Counted from the stretch's first letter, positions 9,844 through 19,304 are shown. The stretch is 64,000 bases of DNA from Colwellia sp. Arc7-D (GCF_003061515.1 NZ_CP028924.1:2914001-2978000); one strand, 5' to 3'. Notes: a model not told the origin generated them from the letters alone. Program-made: numbers and translations.

Positions 9844-10437
9844 ATGTCTAAGTTATCTATAAAAAAATCTATAAGTCCTAAGTTTATTAAAGGATTCACA
9901 ATCGCCGAGTTGCTTATTGGCATTGCTATTATTGGCATATTAACCGCTATTGCAGGACCAAGTTTAGGTCAGTTTATGGTGCAATCAAGAGTCGATAATG
10001 AAGTAAGCGAAATACATCGGCTATTATTAGCCGCAAGAAATAGTGCTATAAATAGTGGTAAAAATGTCACTATTTGCCCATTAAGTGGCACAATATGTAC
10101 TACAAACTGGCAAAATGAAATTAGTGTCTTTATTAATAGTGATAATACATTAGCGAATAACAGTAATTATGTTAGCGCCAATGAAGAGTTAATAAAGGTG
10201 AAAGGAAAAATATCCAACGGTGATACGCTACAGTTTAGCCAAAATATTATAATATTTGCCCCGACGGGTCGATTAGTATCAGGCGGTAATGGCAACTTTA
10301 GTTACTGCCCTAAAGACAATAATGATTTTTCTCGCGGTGTTGAGGTATCCTTGTCTGGACGCGTTTATGCGACGACAGATACGAATAGTGATGGTAAAGA
10401 CAATAATAGAAATGGCACATCAGTTTCATGTAGTTAA
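9844..10437 (+). CDS. Minor type IV pilin, FimT/GspH type (second copy)
   Basis: The leader ends at Gly17, followed by FTIAELL and a hydrophobic helix; prepilin peptidase should cut after Gly17. It shares with the upstream paralogue the RVDNEVSEIHRLL block, ICPLSG, FSYCPKDNNDFSRG and SGRVYA, so the two are a tandem pair separated by 279 bp of AT-rich DNA. Likely a minor pilin of the type IV pilus made from the facing operon. The ribosome-binding site is weak. FimT and FimU cannot be told apart by eye. Confidence 0.85.
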   Translation: MSKLSIKKSISPKFIKGFTIAELLIGIAIIGILTAIAGPSLGQFMVQSRVDNEVSEIHRLLLAARNSAINSGKNVTICPLSGTICTTNWQNEISVFINSDNTLANNSNYVSANEELIKVKGKISNGDTLQFSQNIIIFAPTGRLVSGGNGNFSYCPKDNNDFSRGVEVSLSGRVYATTDTNSDGKDNNRNGTSVSCS

Positions 10438-10441
10438 TACA

Positions 10442-10471
10442 TAAATGCCCAGTAATGTTACTGGGCATTTA
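10442..10471. terminator. Hairpin between the fimT-like genes and the pil operon
   Basis: A 14-bp perfect stem (10442-10455 with 10458-10471) with a GCCCAG core and an AT-rich 3' side. It sits between convergent genes and probably stops both transcripts. Confidence 0.7.
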
Positions 10472-10523
10472 TAATAACGACGTTAACTAAATTAATTTAG
10501 TAACAACTAACAATATCGACGAC

Positions 10524-10847
10524 TTATCTCGGTTGCTTTTCAAATAATTCATTTGCTTTACTTGAGTTGAATTTTGACTCAAGTAATACGCATTCAAATG
10601 CCAGTTGAACCTGCTGCTTCTTTTTAGCATAAGGTGTCGGTATTTTTTTACCCGCTAAGGTATCAACTAATTTATTAACTTGATTTTCTTTTACAGTAGC
10701 CAAATAAATTACTCTTTCACCATCAGCAAGTTCTACATAGCATTTAGCATCTACGTTATAATTTTTATCCACTTTATTAGCAGCAGAAACTTCAAAACTC
10801 GCATTTATTAAAACGATTAAGGTAATTAAGTATATTTTCATTTTCAT
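10524..10847 (-). CDS. TapY2-like type IV pilus accessory protein
   Basis: A small exported protein (107 residues from the ATG at 10847) with a clear signal peptide (cleavage near VSA, about residue 22). The mature part has two cysteines, a GKKIPTPYAKKK segment and a C-terminal KQPR. Position directly after pilE, size and the KIP / EC / KQPR pattern resemble the TapY2 family described next to pilY1-pilE in Shewanella and Aeromonas; this match is from memory. The pilE stop codon and this ATG are one base apart, so the two are translationally coupled. An upstream in-frame start inside pilE would add 16 residues and destroy the signal peptide, so I rejected it. Confidence 0.6.
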   Translation of the reverse strand: MKMKIYLITLIVLINASFEVSAANKVDKNYNVDAKCYVELADGERVIYLATVKENQVNKLVDTLAGKKIPTPYAKKKQQVQLAFECVLLESKFNSSKANELFEKQPR

Positions 10848-10848
10848 G

Positions 10849-11256
10849 TTATTGCTCCCAACAGGCGCTTGCCGGTAATTTTTGCCCCGTTTCACTCACG
10901 GATAAGGTTGGGCAATTGCTGTCATTAGTTTTTTGCGGCTCAAGTGCCGTTGCCGTTAGTACAAAACCACCATTAGCTAAGGCCGCATCTATACTGTAAT
11001 AACCATTTTCAGTGATAAATGGATCGTTACCTAACCCCAGGTTATTCATATCTGAGGTATATGCTCTGGTATCAACGAAGAACTGCTCTTGCATATTAGC
11101 AATTCTTAGTAACTCTCGCTGAGCCTCTGTGCGATTTGAGCGGGCGACAAAGTCAGTATAAGAAGGAAATGCTACAGCGGCTAGAATAGCAACTATAGCA
11201 ACTGCTATTAACAACTCTATTAATGTAAAACCATTAATCCGTTTTACTTTTTGCAT
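10849..11256 (-). CDS. pilE: Minor type IV pilin PilE
   Basis: The leader MQKVKRING is followed by FTLIELLIAVAIVAILAA, a textbook type IV pilin N-terminus with Glu at +5. The C-terminal part contains a Cys pair (SNCPTL and SACWEQ) that would close the D-region disulfide loop. Its place at the end of a pilVWX-pilY1 operon identifies it as the PilE-type minor pilin rather than the major subunit. Its ATG overlaps the pilY1 stop by one base (TAATG). Confidence 0.85.
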   Translation of the reverse strand: MQKVKRINGFTLIELLIAVAIVAILAAVAFPSYTDFVARSNRTEAQRELLRIANMQEQFFVDTRAYTSDMNNLGLGNDPFITENGYYSIDAALANGGFVLTATALEPQKTNDSNCPTLSVSETGQKLPASACWEQ

Positions 11257-14200
11257 TATTGCTCCTCTTTAATATACATGTAGGTTCTCATCGTTTGCAG
11301 GGTAAAAGGAGTATTTACAACTTTTCGGCCAACAATAATATTACCTATAGTTTCCCCTGCTGCATCAGGAACCACAATGAGTGTAGGTGCACCTAAAAAT
11401 TGCTCACTAATAACTATACTCCTTGTAGCATCTGCAGGCGGACCTTCAACAGTGCCGGTACCATCACCAACGCCAGTACCATCACCAGTTCCATCATTTG
11501 TCTTCCAGTTATATACTGCCGTACCTAGAGCTAAATCAACAGCGTATAACAGGCCAGTACCGTTAGGCTGCTCACATCGCACAATATTAGGATCTAAATT
11601 AGGTGGAATAAATGTTGTAAAAAAAGCGACACCATTGATAACAATGGCTTCTGCCGTACTCTTTTCACCTGAGCCTTCTAGTTCGATATACCAACCAGAC
11701 TTTTTACTCACTGCAATAGCTAATGTTTCTCGCGCTTGAGTAGTCAGAGTTTGACCAAAAGGGTTATCTGTGTAGTCATACAAATCACTTTTTAAAAGCG
11801 CAGCCGGTGCTACAGGTTCAACCGAAGTAAAAAATGATTTAGTCTTTATGTGCTCATCTTTAATCATAAAAAATGTATCACTTGTGTCGTCACCCAACGG
11901 GTTGGATCTGTCTCCACTACCTATAAGAACGGCATCGTAGGGTTTTTCTTGGTGACTCACGATTGTTTGAGTTTGACCATCCTTATCTGTAACGGTAGTT
12001 TCAATAGTTTCACTAACAAAAGTACGTACAATAGATGGTTCATTAAAAAAGCGTAAATCATTACTATTGGTAGTTCCACCCAACTCAGCTAATTTAAACA
12101 CTGTCCATGGGTCTTCTGAGTCACCTGGATTTCCACTTGGCATATCGACACGCCAAACATTACCACCCGTGTCACCGGTATAAAGTCTGTCTGTTAAACC
12201 GTCTCCATCACTATCAAGAATCGCTATGCTCGATGGAATACTATCGGTGCCACTGAACGTTGTGCTTGCATTCTCAGCTGCTAAGCTCCATTTTAGCGTT
12301 CCGGTTTGAGCATCGACCATATAAATAGCACGACCTTTGGTATCTGGGGTCCCAGGACCGCTTGCATCTTTGCCTGCGTCATAACCACCACCGAAAAACA
12401 GTACCGGTGCGGCAACAGCAGAATCCCCTGAACCGGAAATATTTGCTTTAGAATAACCGAGCTTAGGTTGAGACCATGATTGCCCTAAGTCACCAAAGCC
12501 AGTTGATGAAGCATCGATATGCCAAAGTTTGCCTGGCGCACTAGGGTCACTAATATCTAACGCGTAATATGAAGTGCCTCCGCGACGAAGACCAAAAAAG
12601 ATCCAAACTTTATCTGTACCATTAATAATACCATCACCATTTTTATCTTGTGTATATGACGTTATATTGCCATCTACACCATAAATTTTTTCAGCTGTAG
12701 AATAGTTTTGTCTTAATGGCTTAATGTTTTTGAGAAACTCTTTTGGCATAAAAGCCCAGTTTTCATCTACTGAGTCACCTTTATCTTCAAACATGTGAAG
12801 CATACCGGCATTAGTACCAATAACAATACGAATGCTATCACCATAATTAACTACAAGGGGTTTAGAATGAAGAGGATCAGCAAAAACATCGGGACGAATA
12901 GTGGGCTCAGTACCATCGGGTAATTTTACATTATCGACATTAGTACCTTTGGCCCAACTTAAATAAGAATCTACATCATCAACATGCACATCCATTTCTG
13001 TAGCTAGCTCTGTGCTACCTCCAAACGAAGTTTCTGCCTGTGTTTTTGTTAATAATGCCAAAGCACCACTTGTGCCAATATCACTATAAACTACGCGATT
13101 AGTTTTGTTACGTAGCATATCTGCAACGCCACCATCTGGCACATCATCACCATCTTTGGCATTATCTGTCGACCAAAAGCTCGTTACATCTGGAGAGAAA
13201 TGACCACTACTTGCATCAAGCGCTAAGTTGCCATGCTTACCGATTTGATTACCGTCAACCACCTTATATTTTTTAAGGTTACCTTGCCAACGCGGTCCGT
13301 TCTCAGGTTGAAACATGGCATAATAAACCGAATTTAAGGTTTCAGTTCGGTCAAAGTTATTCGCAGCTACAGATGCAGAAGTTAAACTATCATTACTAGG
13401 CTCTAAACTTTCTAATGCATTCAAAAGTGCTGAGGTAAGTTGAGCACTATCTGTAGCAGGATAATAGTCTCCTCCACCTAATCTAGCTGTTCTTTTTAAT
13501 AACGGCGCAGCATCAAGTGCCCCTTCACTAAAACCTATGGTGTAAGTTGAAACTGTTTGTCTACCTGGTAGAGTAGTATTGAGATCATTCTCATTCATCC
13601 ATTCAGCAAGACCCGCTAAATAGTTACCACCAAACTTACTACCACTAAAGTTAACTGTTTTACCTTCATCAACGGTGGTTAATGCTTCAATTTTACTATC
13701 GGCACCATTATCATAAGTAGGAGCACCATCAGTAATTAAAATAACAAAGGCTTTACTACTACAACTTGAAAAAGGGCTATTATATTTTCCTGATGACTCT
13801 ATTGTAGTATCCCGAGGCGGAACATTTTTTCTATAGGCAAGACCTCCACCTTGATAATAAAGGTCAACATCATCATCACCAAATTCAACATTTTTACCCG
13901 CAAAATACTGTTGAGCCTCATAAAGCGATTCACACAAAGGCGTCCAAGTTCTCGCAGAAACTTTATTATTTACAATATCGAGAAAATTAGCTTCGCTAGT
14001 ATCGTTCATTTGTTGGATACCAAAAGCAACACGCCCTCCGTTAGGATGGTTAGCAGCATCACCGTAGTTATAATTAAACACTTCTAAGCCAAAATCGATC
14101 GATGGCGCAGCTTTAACTACATTAGCAATACTCTTTTTCGCGATTTCCATGCGCGTTGTCAGTGTTTGTGCAATAGTTTCGCCATGATGCCAACGTAAAT

Positions 14201-14834
14201 AATTATCAGAATAAAGTGTTACATACTGACCAGACCATTCAACGTTAGAAGTTGCTAGTAAAGGACTATGATAAATAGGGAGAAATTTAGTACCAAGATA
14301 ATCAATCGGGTAACCATCAGGTAAACTGTCAATATTGTTAGGATCGGATTTTAAAACATCATCTTCACAATCAATAACATCTATATTAGCGCCATTATTA
14401 TCCGGAATTTCATTCCAACTACCCGATGTGCCTTTAAAGCTATATTCTCGAATATGCCCTGAGTAAAATCCAGTTTCATCTAAAATTTTTCTCGCTGTTT
14501 CACAACTATTAATGGATGCTAGAAAACGACGGGATTCATTATTTTTATCCGGTACAGGTAAACCTGAGCCTCCATCACTTCCGCCTTTTGTAAAGTAAAT
14601 AAAACGTTCATCTAATGAGTTGTCATTGCCGATCGCGGGGTAAGTTACCGAAGGATCATAGTCTTCATTTACAGAAAGTGTGGTCCCCATACTACCTGAG
14701 TTATCAAAAATAATCAGGACTTGGGTTTTACTACCAGCAAGCTTTACAGCATTGCTAACGTATAATTCTATATCCTCACTAAAAGATACAGTTGAGACTA
14801 AAAGCAGTAGACTAGTAGACAGAAATTTTTTCAT
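11256..14834 (-). CDS. pilY1: Type IV pilus tip adhesin/assembly factor PilY1
   Basis: A 1192-residue exported protein. Order: signal peptide (1-19); a von Willebrand A-like domain with MIDAS motif DNSGS (about residues 43-47) and a later FVILITDGAP strand; then the PilC/PilY1 beta-propeller with calcium loops DKNGDGIINGTD and DSDGDGLTD. A Gly/Asp/Thr-rich stretch lies near the C-terminus. PilY1 caps the pilus with the minor pilins, binds surfaces and calcium, and controls retraction. It is part of the pilV-W-X-Y1-E operon, the order of Pseudomonas and Shewanella. Confidence 0.93.
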   Translation of the reverse strand: MKKFLSTSLLLLVSTVSFSEDIELYVSNAVKLAGSKTQVLIIFDNSGSMGTTLSVNEDYDPSVTYPAIGNDNSLDERFIYFTKGGSDGGSGLPVPDKNNESRRFLASINSCETARKILDETGFYSGHIREYSFKGTSGSWNEIPDNNGANIDVIDCEDDVLKSDPNNIDSLPDGYPIDYLGTKFLPIYHSPLLATSNVEWSGQYVTLYSDNYLRWHHGETIAQTLTTRMEIAKKSIANVVKAAPSIDFGLEVFNYNYGDAANHPNGGRVAFGIQQMNDTSEANFLDIVNNKVSARTWTPLCESLYEAQQYFAGKNVEFGDDDVDLYYQGGGLAYRKNVPPRDTTIESSGKYNSPFSSCSSKAFVILITDGAPTYDNGADSKIEALTTVDEGKTVNFSGSKFGGNYLAGLAEWMNENDLNTTLPGRQTVSTYTIGFSEGALDAAPLLKRTARLGGGDYYPATDSAQLTSALLNALESLEPSNDSLTSASVAANNFDRTETLNSVYYAMFQPENGPRWQGNLKKYKVVDGNQIGKHGNLALDASSGHFSPDVTSFWSTDNAKDGDDVPDGGVADMLRNKTNRVVYSDIGTSGALALLTKTQAETSFGGSTELATEMDVHVDDVDSYLSWAKGTNVDNVKLPDGTEPTIRPDVFADPLHSKPLVVNYGDSIRIVIGTNAGMLHMFEDKGDSVDENWAFMPKEFLKNIKPLRQNYSTAEKIYGVDGNITSYTQDKNGDGIINGTDKVWIFFGLRRGGTSYYALDISDPSAPGKLWHIDASSTGFGDLGQSWSQPKLGYSKANISGSGDSAVAAPVLFFGGGYDAGKDASGPGTPDTKGRAIYMVDAQTGTLKWSLAAENASTTFSGTDSIPSSIAILDSDGDGLTDRLYTGDTGGNVWRVDMPSGNPGDSEDPWTVFKLAELGGTTNSNDLRFFNEPSIVRTFVSETIETTVTDKDGQTQTIVSHQEKPYDAVLIGSGDRSNPLGDDTSDTFFMIKDEHIKTKSFFTSVEPVAPAALLKSDLYDYTDNPFGQTLTTQARETLAIAVSKKSGWYIELEGSGEKSTAEAIVINGVAFFTTFIPPNLDPNIVRCEQPNGTGLLYAVDLALGTAVYNWKTNDGTGDGTGVGDGTGTVEGPPADATRSIVISEQFLGAPTLIVVPDAAGETIGNIIVGRKVVNTPFTLQTMRTYMYIKEEQ

Positions 14835-14870
14835 TTTATTAACTCCAGTATTTAGCTGAACACCAAAAAA

Positions 14871-15404
14871 TTATCGTAAAAGTTGCTGGGCAACACCTGT
14901 ATTTACTTCAACTTCGTTGGTGTTTTTTCGTCCATATTTACGGACCACTTGCACGCGTATAACATTACAAGTAAATACTTGGGCTGATGAAGCAGATCTG
15001 GAGTGGGGGCAATCCGGTTCTAGCTCAAGTTCATTATTGGCAATATCGATATTTGCCGTAGTATCATTACCAGTATTTGTAATACCTAAACTACCAGTAA
15101 CATTTCTAAAATCGTCGTCTTGAAAACGAACGACAGGTGATGCAAATCTATTATTTCCGACATCGGCATTCACTTGTCGAAATATCACCTCGTCACTAGC
15201 ACTTATAGCTTCTTGTGTAGCAACAACTTTTTCTTCACTTGCACCTGACATTTTCATATCAGTGGTTGAATTTTGCATCAAAGCCGCAGCAACTGCGGTT
15301 AGCGCAATTAAAAAAACAAGCGCAACAATTAACACAACTCCAGTTTGTTTACCTAAGCTTCGATTATTATTAAATACATTACGCTCATAATTATGATTTA
15401 CCAT
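14871..15404 (-). CDS. pilX: Type IV pilus minor pilin assembly protein PilX
   Basis: A 177-residue protein with a long polar leader, then a single hydrophobic helix (GVVLIVALVFLIALT) and the PilX_N pattern of Thr/Ser-rich residues (TTDMKMSGASEEK). Like other PilX proteins it lacks the standard Phe-Thr-Leu-Ile-Glu motif. It belongs to the minor-pilin complex that primes assembly and carries PilY1. Its ATG overlaps the pilW stop by 7 nt. Confidence 0.87.
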   Translation of the reverse strand: MVNHNYERNVFNNNRSLGKQTGVVLIVALVFLIALTAVAAALMQNSTTDMKMSGASEEKVVATQEAISASDEVIFRQVNADVGNNRFASPVVRFQDDDFRNVTGSLGITNTGNDTTANIDIANNELELEPDCPHSRSASSAQVFTCNVIRVQVVRKYGRKNTNEVEVNTGVAQQLLR

Positions 15405-16354
15405 GAGTCGACTCCTGCATTATATAAAGTTATGGTTGAATTAAAGAGTAATCGACGATAGTTGTCATTAAACGTAACGGGCACATCACCCAGATTATAG
15501 GTATTGGTATTAGTATATTTGATATCAGGGAGAATACTTCTGGCCAACACATAAATTCGTACGGCTAATATCCGGTTATTATTACCATTATCCCATTGGG
15601 CTAACGTCATGTTATCTGCAGATACAAAGGTATCAACAATTCCATAACCAGAATTTCCTGGAATGTCGGTATCTATGCCATACATAAAGCGAATTCTTTC
15701 AATACCATCAATAATAGGATCGAATGTCATATTAGTCGTTAAGCGACCTTGCATTAAAACGGGTACTATATTAGTACCTTGCGCTTCATCTCTTACGTAG
15801 TATATATGATGTTGATATTCCCACAGCTGACTATTAGCAACCAATGGAATCGCTCCACCTGTGAAAATTTCGGCTTCATTTAGGTTTGAAACAATATAAT
15901 AGTTATCGTTTGAGCTTAATGCTAATGGATTAGATATAGCGCGTTTTAATTGAATAATATCAGAGCCTACTTTTGCATCGTCGATACATCCCATAATAGC
16001 GCTAGATGTTACTTCTTGGCCCCATATAGTTCTAAAGTGCCCTATCGCGTTAGGAAAAGTACCATTATTTAAGCCCTCACCAAGGCATTCATTACCTGGT
16101 GCACCCGGCACTGAATTTAGCATTGAGTTATCTAATGTACCGGTATAATCGCCCCAAAAATTTTGTCTTAATAAGTCATCACTTAGCACACTTAATGCAA
16201 AACGACCGTTTTCTTGTAATTCGCCATAAGTTGCTGTTTCTTGAGTAGTCGTTTTCATACCCACGAAAACACTTAAAATACCAGCAAAAAGTGCTAAGCC
16301 AATAGCCAAGGAAATAAATATTTCAATTAAGGTATAACCGAGTTGTTTTTTCAT
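15398..16354 (-). CDS. pilW: Type IV pilus minor pilin PilW
   Basis: The short leader MKKQLG is followed by YTLIEIFISLAIGLALFAG, a prepilin cleavage site and helix with Glu5. The 318-residue length and the NGRFALSVLSDDLLRQNFWG segment are typical of PilW. A minor pilin of the tip complex, encoded between pilV and pilX; it starts 1 nt after the pilV stop codon. Confidence 0.9.
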   Translation of the reverse strand: MKKQLGYTLIEIFISLAIGLALFAGILSVFVGMKTTTQETATYGELQENGRFALSVLSDDLLRQNFWGDYTGTLDNSMLNSVPGAPGNECLGEGLNNGTFPNAIGHFRTIWGQEVTSSAIMGCIDDAKVGSDIIQLKRAISNPLALSSNDNYYIVSNLNEAEIFTGGAIPLVANSQLWEYQHHIYYVRDEAQGTNIVPVLMQGRLTTNMTFDPIIDGIERIRFMYGIDTDIPGNSGYGIVDTFVSADNMTLAQWDNGNNNRILAVRIYVLARSILPDIKYTNTNTYNLGDVPVTFNDNYRRLLFNSTITLYNAGVDSW

Positions 16355-16355
16355 A

Positions 16356-16919
16356 TTAATTTATAAACGCCTTAACAATAACTTGTCGCCTTTTGGTACT
16401 AGCGGTGCCACAACTATCTTTTTTAGCATCAGCAATATCTGTTCGACCTTCCCAACTTACAACAACAGTTACCGCATTTGCTGCTTGGCTAATACATCCC
16501 CGAACGCCCGTTAAGCCAGCACGGTTATTGCCGCCATTAACAACATCAGCCCCCATAAGAGAAACTTCCCATTCATATCTATCATTCCCCATCATTTCGG
16601 CTGGAGAGCATAGTCCCGCAATTGTATTGCATCGTTTATCGGGTGGTGTATCGAGTTGTACACCATAGTCTGTCGCTGCATATCCGGCGAGAGCCGTTGC
16701 ATTATTACTTCGCATTCTCTCAACAATATCTTGTGCTAACGCTGATGCAACAGAACGTTGCATTGCATCAAAACTGCCTTTCTTTGCTGATGCCTGCATA
16801 GCCACAGCACCTAAAATTCCGGTTACTAAAATGAAAACAGCGACCAACACTTCAATAAATGTAAGTCCTTTATTTACCGAGGGTTTTTTAGAGGGAACAC
16901 GTGAAAATGTATTGTTCAA
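16356..16919 (-). CDS. pilV: Type IV pilus minor pilin PilV
   Basis: The first gene of the minor-pilin operon. A 17-residue leader ends in Gly and is followed by LTFIEVLVAVFILVTGILG; the MQRSVASALAQDIVERMRSN segment is typical of PilV. The start codon is TTG (16917-16919), supported by a strong GGGAG 8 nt upstream; no ATG fits the frame with a ribosome-binding site. The C-terminal KRRQVIVKAF strand is the usual ending. Confidence 0.9.
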   Translation of the reverse strand: MNNTFSRVPSKKPSVNKGLTFIEVLVAVFILVTGILGAVAMQASAKKGSFDAMQRSVASALAQDIVERMRSNNATALAGYAATDYGVQLDTPPDKRCNTIAGLCSPAEMMGNDRYEWEVSLMGADVVNGGNNRAGLTGVRGCISQAANAVTVVVSWEGRTDIADAKKDSCGTASTKRRQVIVKAFIN

Positions 16920-17245
16920 TATTTAATCTCCCTTCAAATATGAATAAATAAAATATAGACAATGTTGTTATTATTGCAAAAAGAAATAGATTAAAAGGGT
17001 TTATTCTAGACAAAGAAAAGTTTTGATAGGGACTTGAAAAATCACTACTTAACAGTAATTTATATGTGTTAAAAATCACATTGGTGAACTTCATTAACCC
17101 ATACCTTAATTTATTATGACGAGTAATTTCTCTTACTTTAGCCCTTACTACTCGAAAATGTTAATTTGCAGATATAAATGGTCTCTTATTTCAAAAAATT
17201 TAGAAAACCAATACAGGCAATAGCTGCAAATAATATACCCTAAGA
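16920..17245. other. Intergenic region between ispH and pilV, no gene seen
   Basis: 326 bp of very AT-rich DNA. An open frame on the minus strand (16888-17094) has no credible product and overlaps pilV, so I left it out. The pilV promoter must lie here, but I could not choose one by eye. Confidence 0.5.
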
Positions 17246-18175
17246 CTAGCGTAATTCTATCGGCACCGCAAATACAGTATTTTCTTCTTTCCCTGGGTAT
17301 TCAATAACCTCTTGTCCACCAAAGGATTTTAGCGCTTCTATCACTTGCTGAACCAGTATTGCAGGTGCTGAAGCTCCAGCGGTTACACCAATTTTTTTAA
17401 CATCAGTTAACCATGAAACATCAATATCAGCGGCGGTATCAATTAAATAAGAAGTGGTGCCGATTTTTTCAGCCAATTCTCGTAATCGATTAGAGTTTGA
17501 ACTATTTTTAGCACCCACAACAAGTAACAACTCCACTTGTTCTGCAATAGATCTTACTGCATCTTGACGATTTTGCGTTGCATAACAAATGTCATCTTTA
17601 CGCGGACCTTGAATTAATGGGAATTTCTTTCTTAGTGCGTCAATAACATCGCTTGTATCGTCAACAGATAATGTAGTTTGGCTACAGTAATAAAGTTTTT
17701 CAGGATTTTTTATTTCAAGTGTTGCCACATCTTCAGTAGATTCAACTAAATAAATACCACCTTCTACACTTTCATATTGCCCCATAGTACCTTCAACTTC
17801 TGGGTGTCCAGCGTGACCGATAAGAATACATTCAATGTCTTTTCTACTCGTTCTTGAAACTTCCATATGCACTTTAGTGACTAATGGGCAAGTTGCATCA
17901 AAAACTTTTAATCCACGATTTTTTGCTTCATTACGCACTAATTTAGACACACCATGAGCACTAAATATAACGGTACTATCGTCTGGCACTTCATTTAATT
18001 CATCAACAAATACTGCACCGCGATCTTTTAAACCATTGACCACAAATTTGTTATGAACGACTTCATGACGGACATAAATTGGTGCTTCAAATAAATCTAA
18101 TGCTCGGTCAACGATACTTATCGCTCGATCAACACCAGCACAAAATCCACGAGGATTAGCTAAAATAATTTCCAT
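17246..18175 (-). CDS. ispH: 4-hydroxy-3-methylbut-2-enyl diphosphate reductase
   Basis: The last enzyme of the MEP isoprenoid pathway, reducing HMBPP to IPP and DMAPP with a [4Fe-4S] cluster. The three cluster cysteines are visible: C12 in GFCAGV, the Cys of [11 protein letters not shown] and the Cys of CYATQNRQ. The substrate-binding [11 protein letters not shown] and the SSNSNRL motif are present. 309 residues (E. coli 316). It ends the rpsT/murJ-to-ispH block and lies 107 bp after fkpB, across short tandem repeats. Confidence 0.96.
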   Translation of the reverse strand: MEIILANPRGFCAGVDRAISIVDRALDLFEAPIYVRHEVVHNKFVVNGLKDRGAVFVDELNEVPDDSTVIFSAHGVSKLVRNEAKNRGLKVFDATCPLVTKVHMEVSRTSRKDIECILIGHAGHPEVEGTMGQYESVEGGIYLVESTEDVATLEIKNPEKLYYCSQTTLSVDDTSDVIDALRKKFPLIQGPRKDDICYATQNRQDAVRSIAEQVELLLVVGAKNSSNSNRLRELAEKIGTTSYLIDTAADIDVSWLTDVKKIGVTAGASAPAILVQQVIEALKSFGGQEVIEYPGKEENTVFAVPIELR

Positions 18176-18233
18176 AACATTCTCATTGTTGCTTAACTTA
18201 TTAAACTGCGTAACTTAAATAAGGTCTTAAATT

Positions 18234-18267
18234 AAATAATTGCTTAACTTAAATAATTGCTTAACTT
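18234..18267. repeat. 17-bp perfect tandem duplication between fkpB and ispH
   Basis: Two adjacent copies of AAATAATTGCTTAACTT (18234-18250 and 18251-18267), with a partial third copy (TTGCTTAACTTA) at 18189-18200. This looks like slippage-prone AT-rich spacer; it may alter operon spacing between strains. Confidence 0.85.
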
Positions 18268-18282
18268 AATTAACTAGATTAC

Positions 18283-18714
18283 TTATATAACGTCGACTAC
18301 GTCAATTACAAAAGTAACTTCTTGTCCAGATAAAGGATGATTAAAATCGATAGTCACTGAACTTCCTGAAACGTCTTTTATCATGCCAGGTAACTCACCG
18401 CCCGGTTGGGTAAAAGTTATAATATTGCCCACTTTCGCTGGTGCTTCTTCACTGAACTTGCTGATATCCATATAATGAATATTTTCTGGTAAGGGTTCAC
18501 CAAAGGCATCAACTGCTGCTAGCACAAACTCTTTACTTTCACCTGCTGACATACCAAGCAACTGTGCTTCAAATGCTGGTGAAATACTAGTATCACCCAT
18601 AATAATTTTTGCTGGCTTTTTATTAACTTTGGTACTGTCCGCCGCAGAGCCATCGGCTAGCTTCATTGTAATATGAGCAATAATTTCTGATGATGCCGTC
18701 ACTAAATTTGTCAT
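18283..18714 (-). CDS. fkpB: FKBP-type peptidyl-prolyl isomerase, SlpA/FkpB type
   Basis: A small SlyD-like FKBP (143 residues; E. coli FkpB 149). After the first strand come the flap-containing insert (FEAQLLGMSAGE and a DAFGEPLPENIHYMD segment) and the closing VDFNHPLSGQEVTF-like strand (here IDFNHPLSGQEV). A cytosolic prolyl isomerase and chaperone. It lies 12 nt after lspA and upstream of ispH, the order in E. coli (lspA-fkpB-ispH). It has no His-rich tail, which argues against SlyD. Confidence 0.9.
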   Translation of the reverse strand: MTNLVTASSEIIAHITMKLADGSAADSTKVNKKPAKIIMGDTSISPAFEAQLLGMSAGESKEFVLAAVDAFGEPLPENIHYMDISKFSEEAPAKVGNIITFTQPGGELPGMIKDVSGSSVTIDFNHPLSGQEVTFVIDVVDVI

Positions 18715-18726
18715 GTAATGTTCTCT

Positions 18727-19239
18727 TTAAGAGTTAATATCTTGTTTTGTTTTGCTTGACTCACCGTTTTTAAATGAATCAAAAATCATCAAAGCGGCAC
18801 CAATAAAAATCATGGAGTCGGCAATATTAAAAGCAGGAAAATGATAACCAAAGCCATAAAAATCTAAAAAGTCGATTACATAGCCAAATAATACTCGATC
18901 AATAAGATTGCCAACAGCGCCACTTAACATGAACGCAAATGCCACCGACAACAGCACTTGTTGTTTAGGTGTTTTTGCTAACCATACAATAAAAACGATA
19001 CTAGCAATGGCAGCGATTGCGGTAAAAAACCAACGTTGCCAACCGCCTTGATCAGCAAGAAAACTAAATGCTGCACCAAGGTTATGTACATAAGTTAAGT
19101 TGAAAAATGGCAAAATATCGATAGATTGATATAAGTCCATATTACTGACTATTAATTGCTTAGTTACTTGATCAGCTATTAAAAAAATAGCGGTTAACCA
19201 CCACCAACGTAAGCCTGTTTGGGTAAATAAATTTTTCAT
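18727..19239 (-). CDS. lspA: Lipoprotein signal peptidase (signal peptidase II)
   Basis: An aspartyl protease in the inner membrane that removes the signal peptide from diacylglyceryl-modified prolipoproteins. It has four hydrophobic segments, and the two catalytic aspartates lie in GNLIDRV and FNIADSMIFIG; NLGAAFSF is also conserved. 170 residues, normal length. It lies in the ileS-lspA-fkpB-ispH block. Its products would include the many lipoproteins of this window (bamD, dcp, the M13 and M49-like peptidases). Confidence 0.95.
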   Translation of the reverse strand: MKNLFTQTGLRWWWLTAIFLIADQVTKQLIVSNMDLYQSIDILPFFNLTYVHNLGAAFSFLADQGGWQRWFFTAIAAIASIVFIVWLAKTPKQQVLLSVAFAFMLSGAVGNLIDRVLFGYVIDFLDFYGFGYHFPAFNIADSMIFIGAALMIFDSFKNGESSKTKQDINS

Positions 19240-19304
19240 AACACAAAAACTTCACTTTTATTATTCGCGCTCAATACGCAATACTTCAAGCTTTTAATAA
19301 CTAG

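Noticed and set aside
16888..17094. 68-residue minus-strand frame upstream of pilV
   Set aside because: It overlaps the pilV start, is AT-rich with chance hydrophobic content and lacks a ribosome-binding site.
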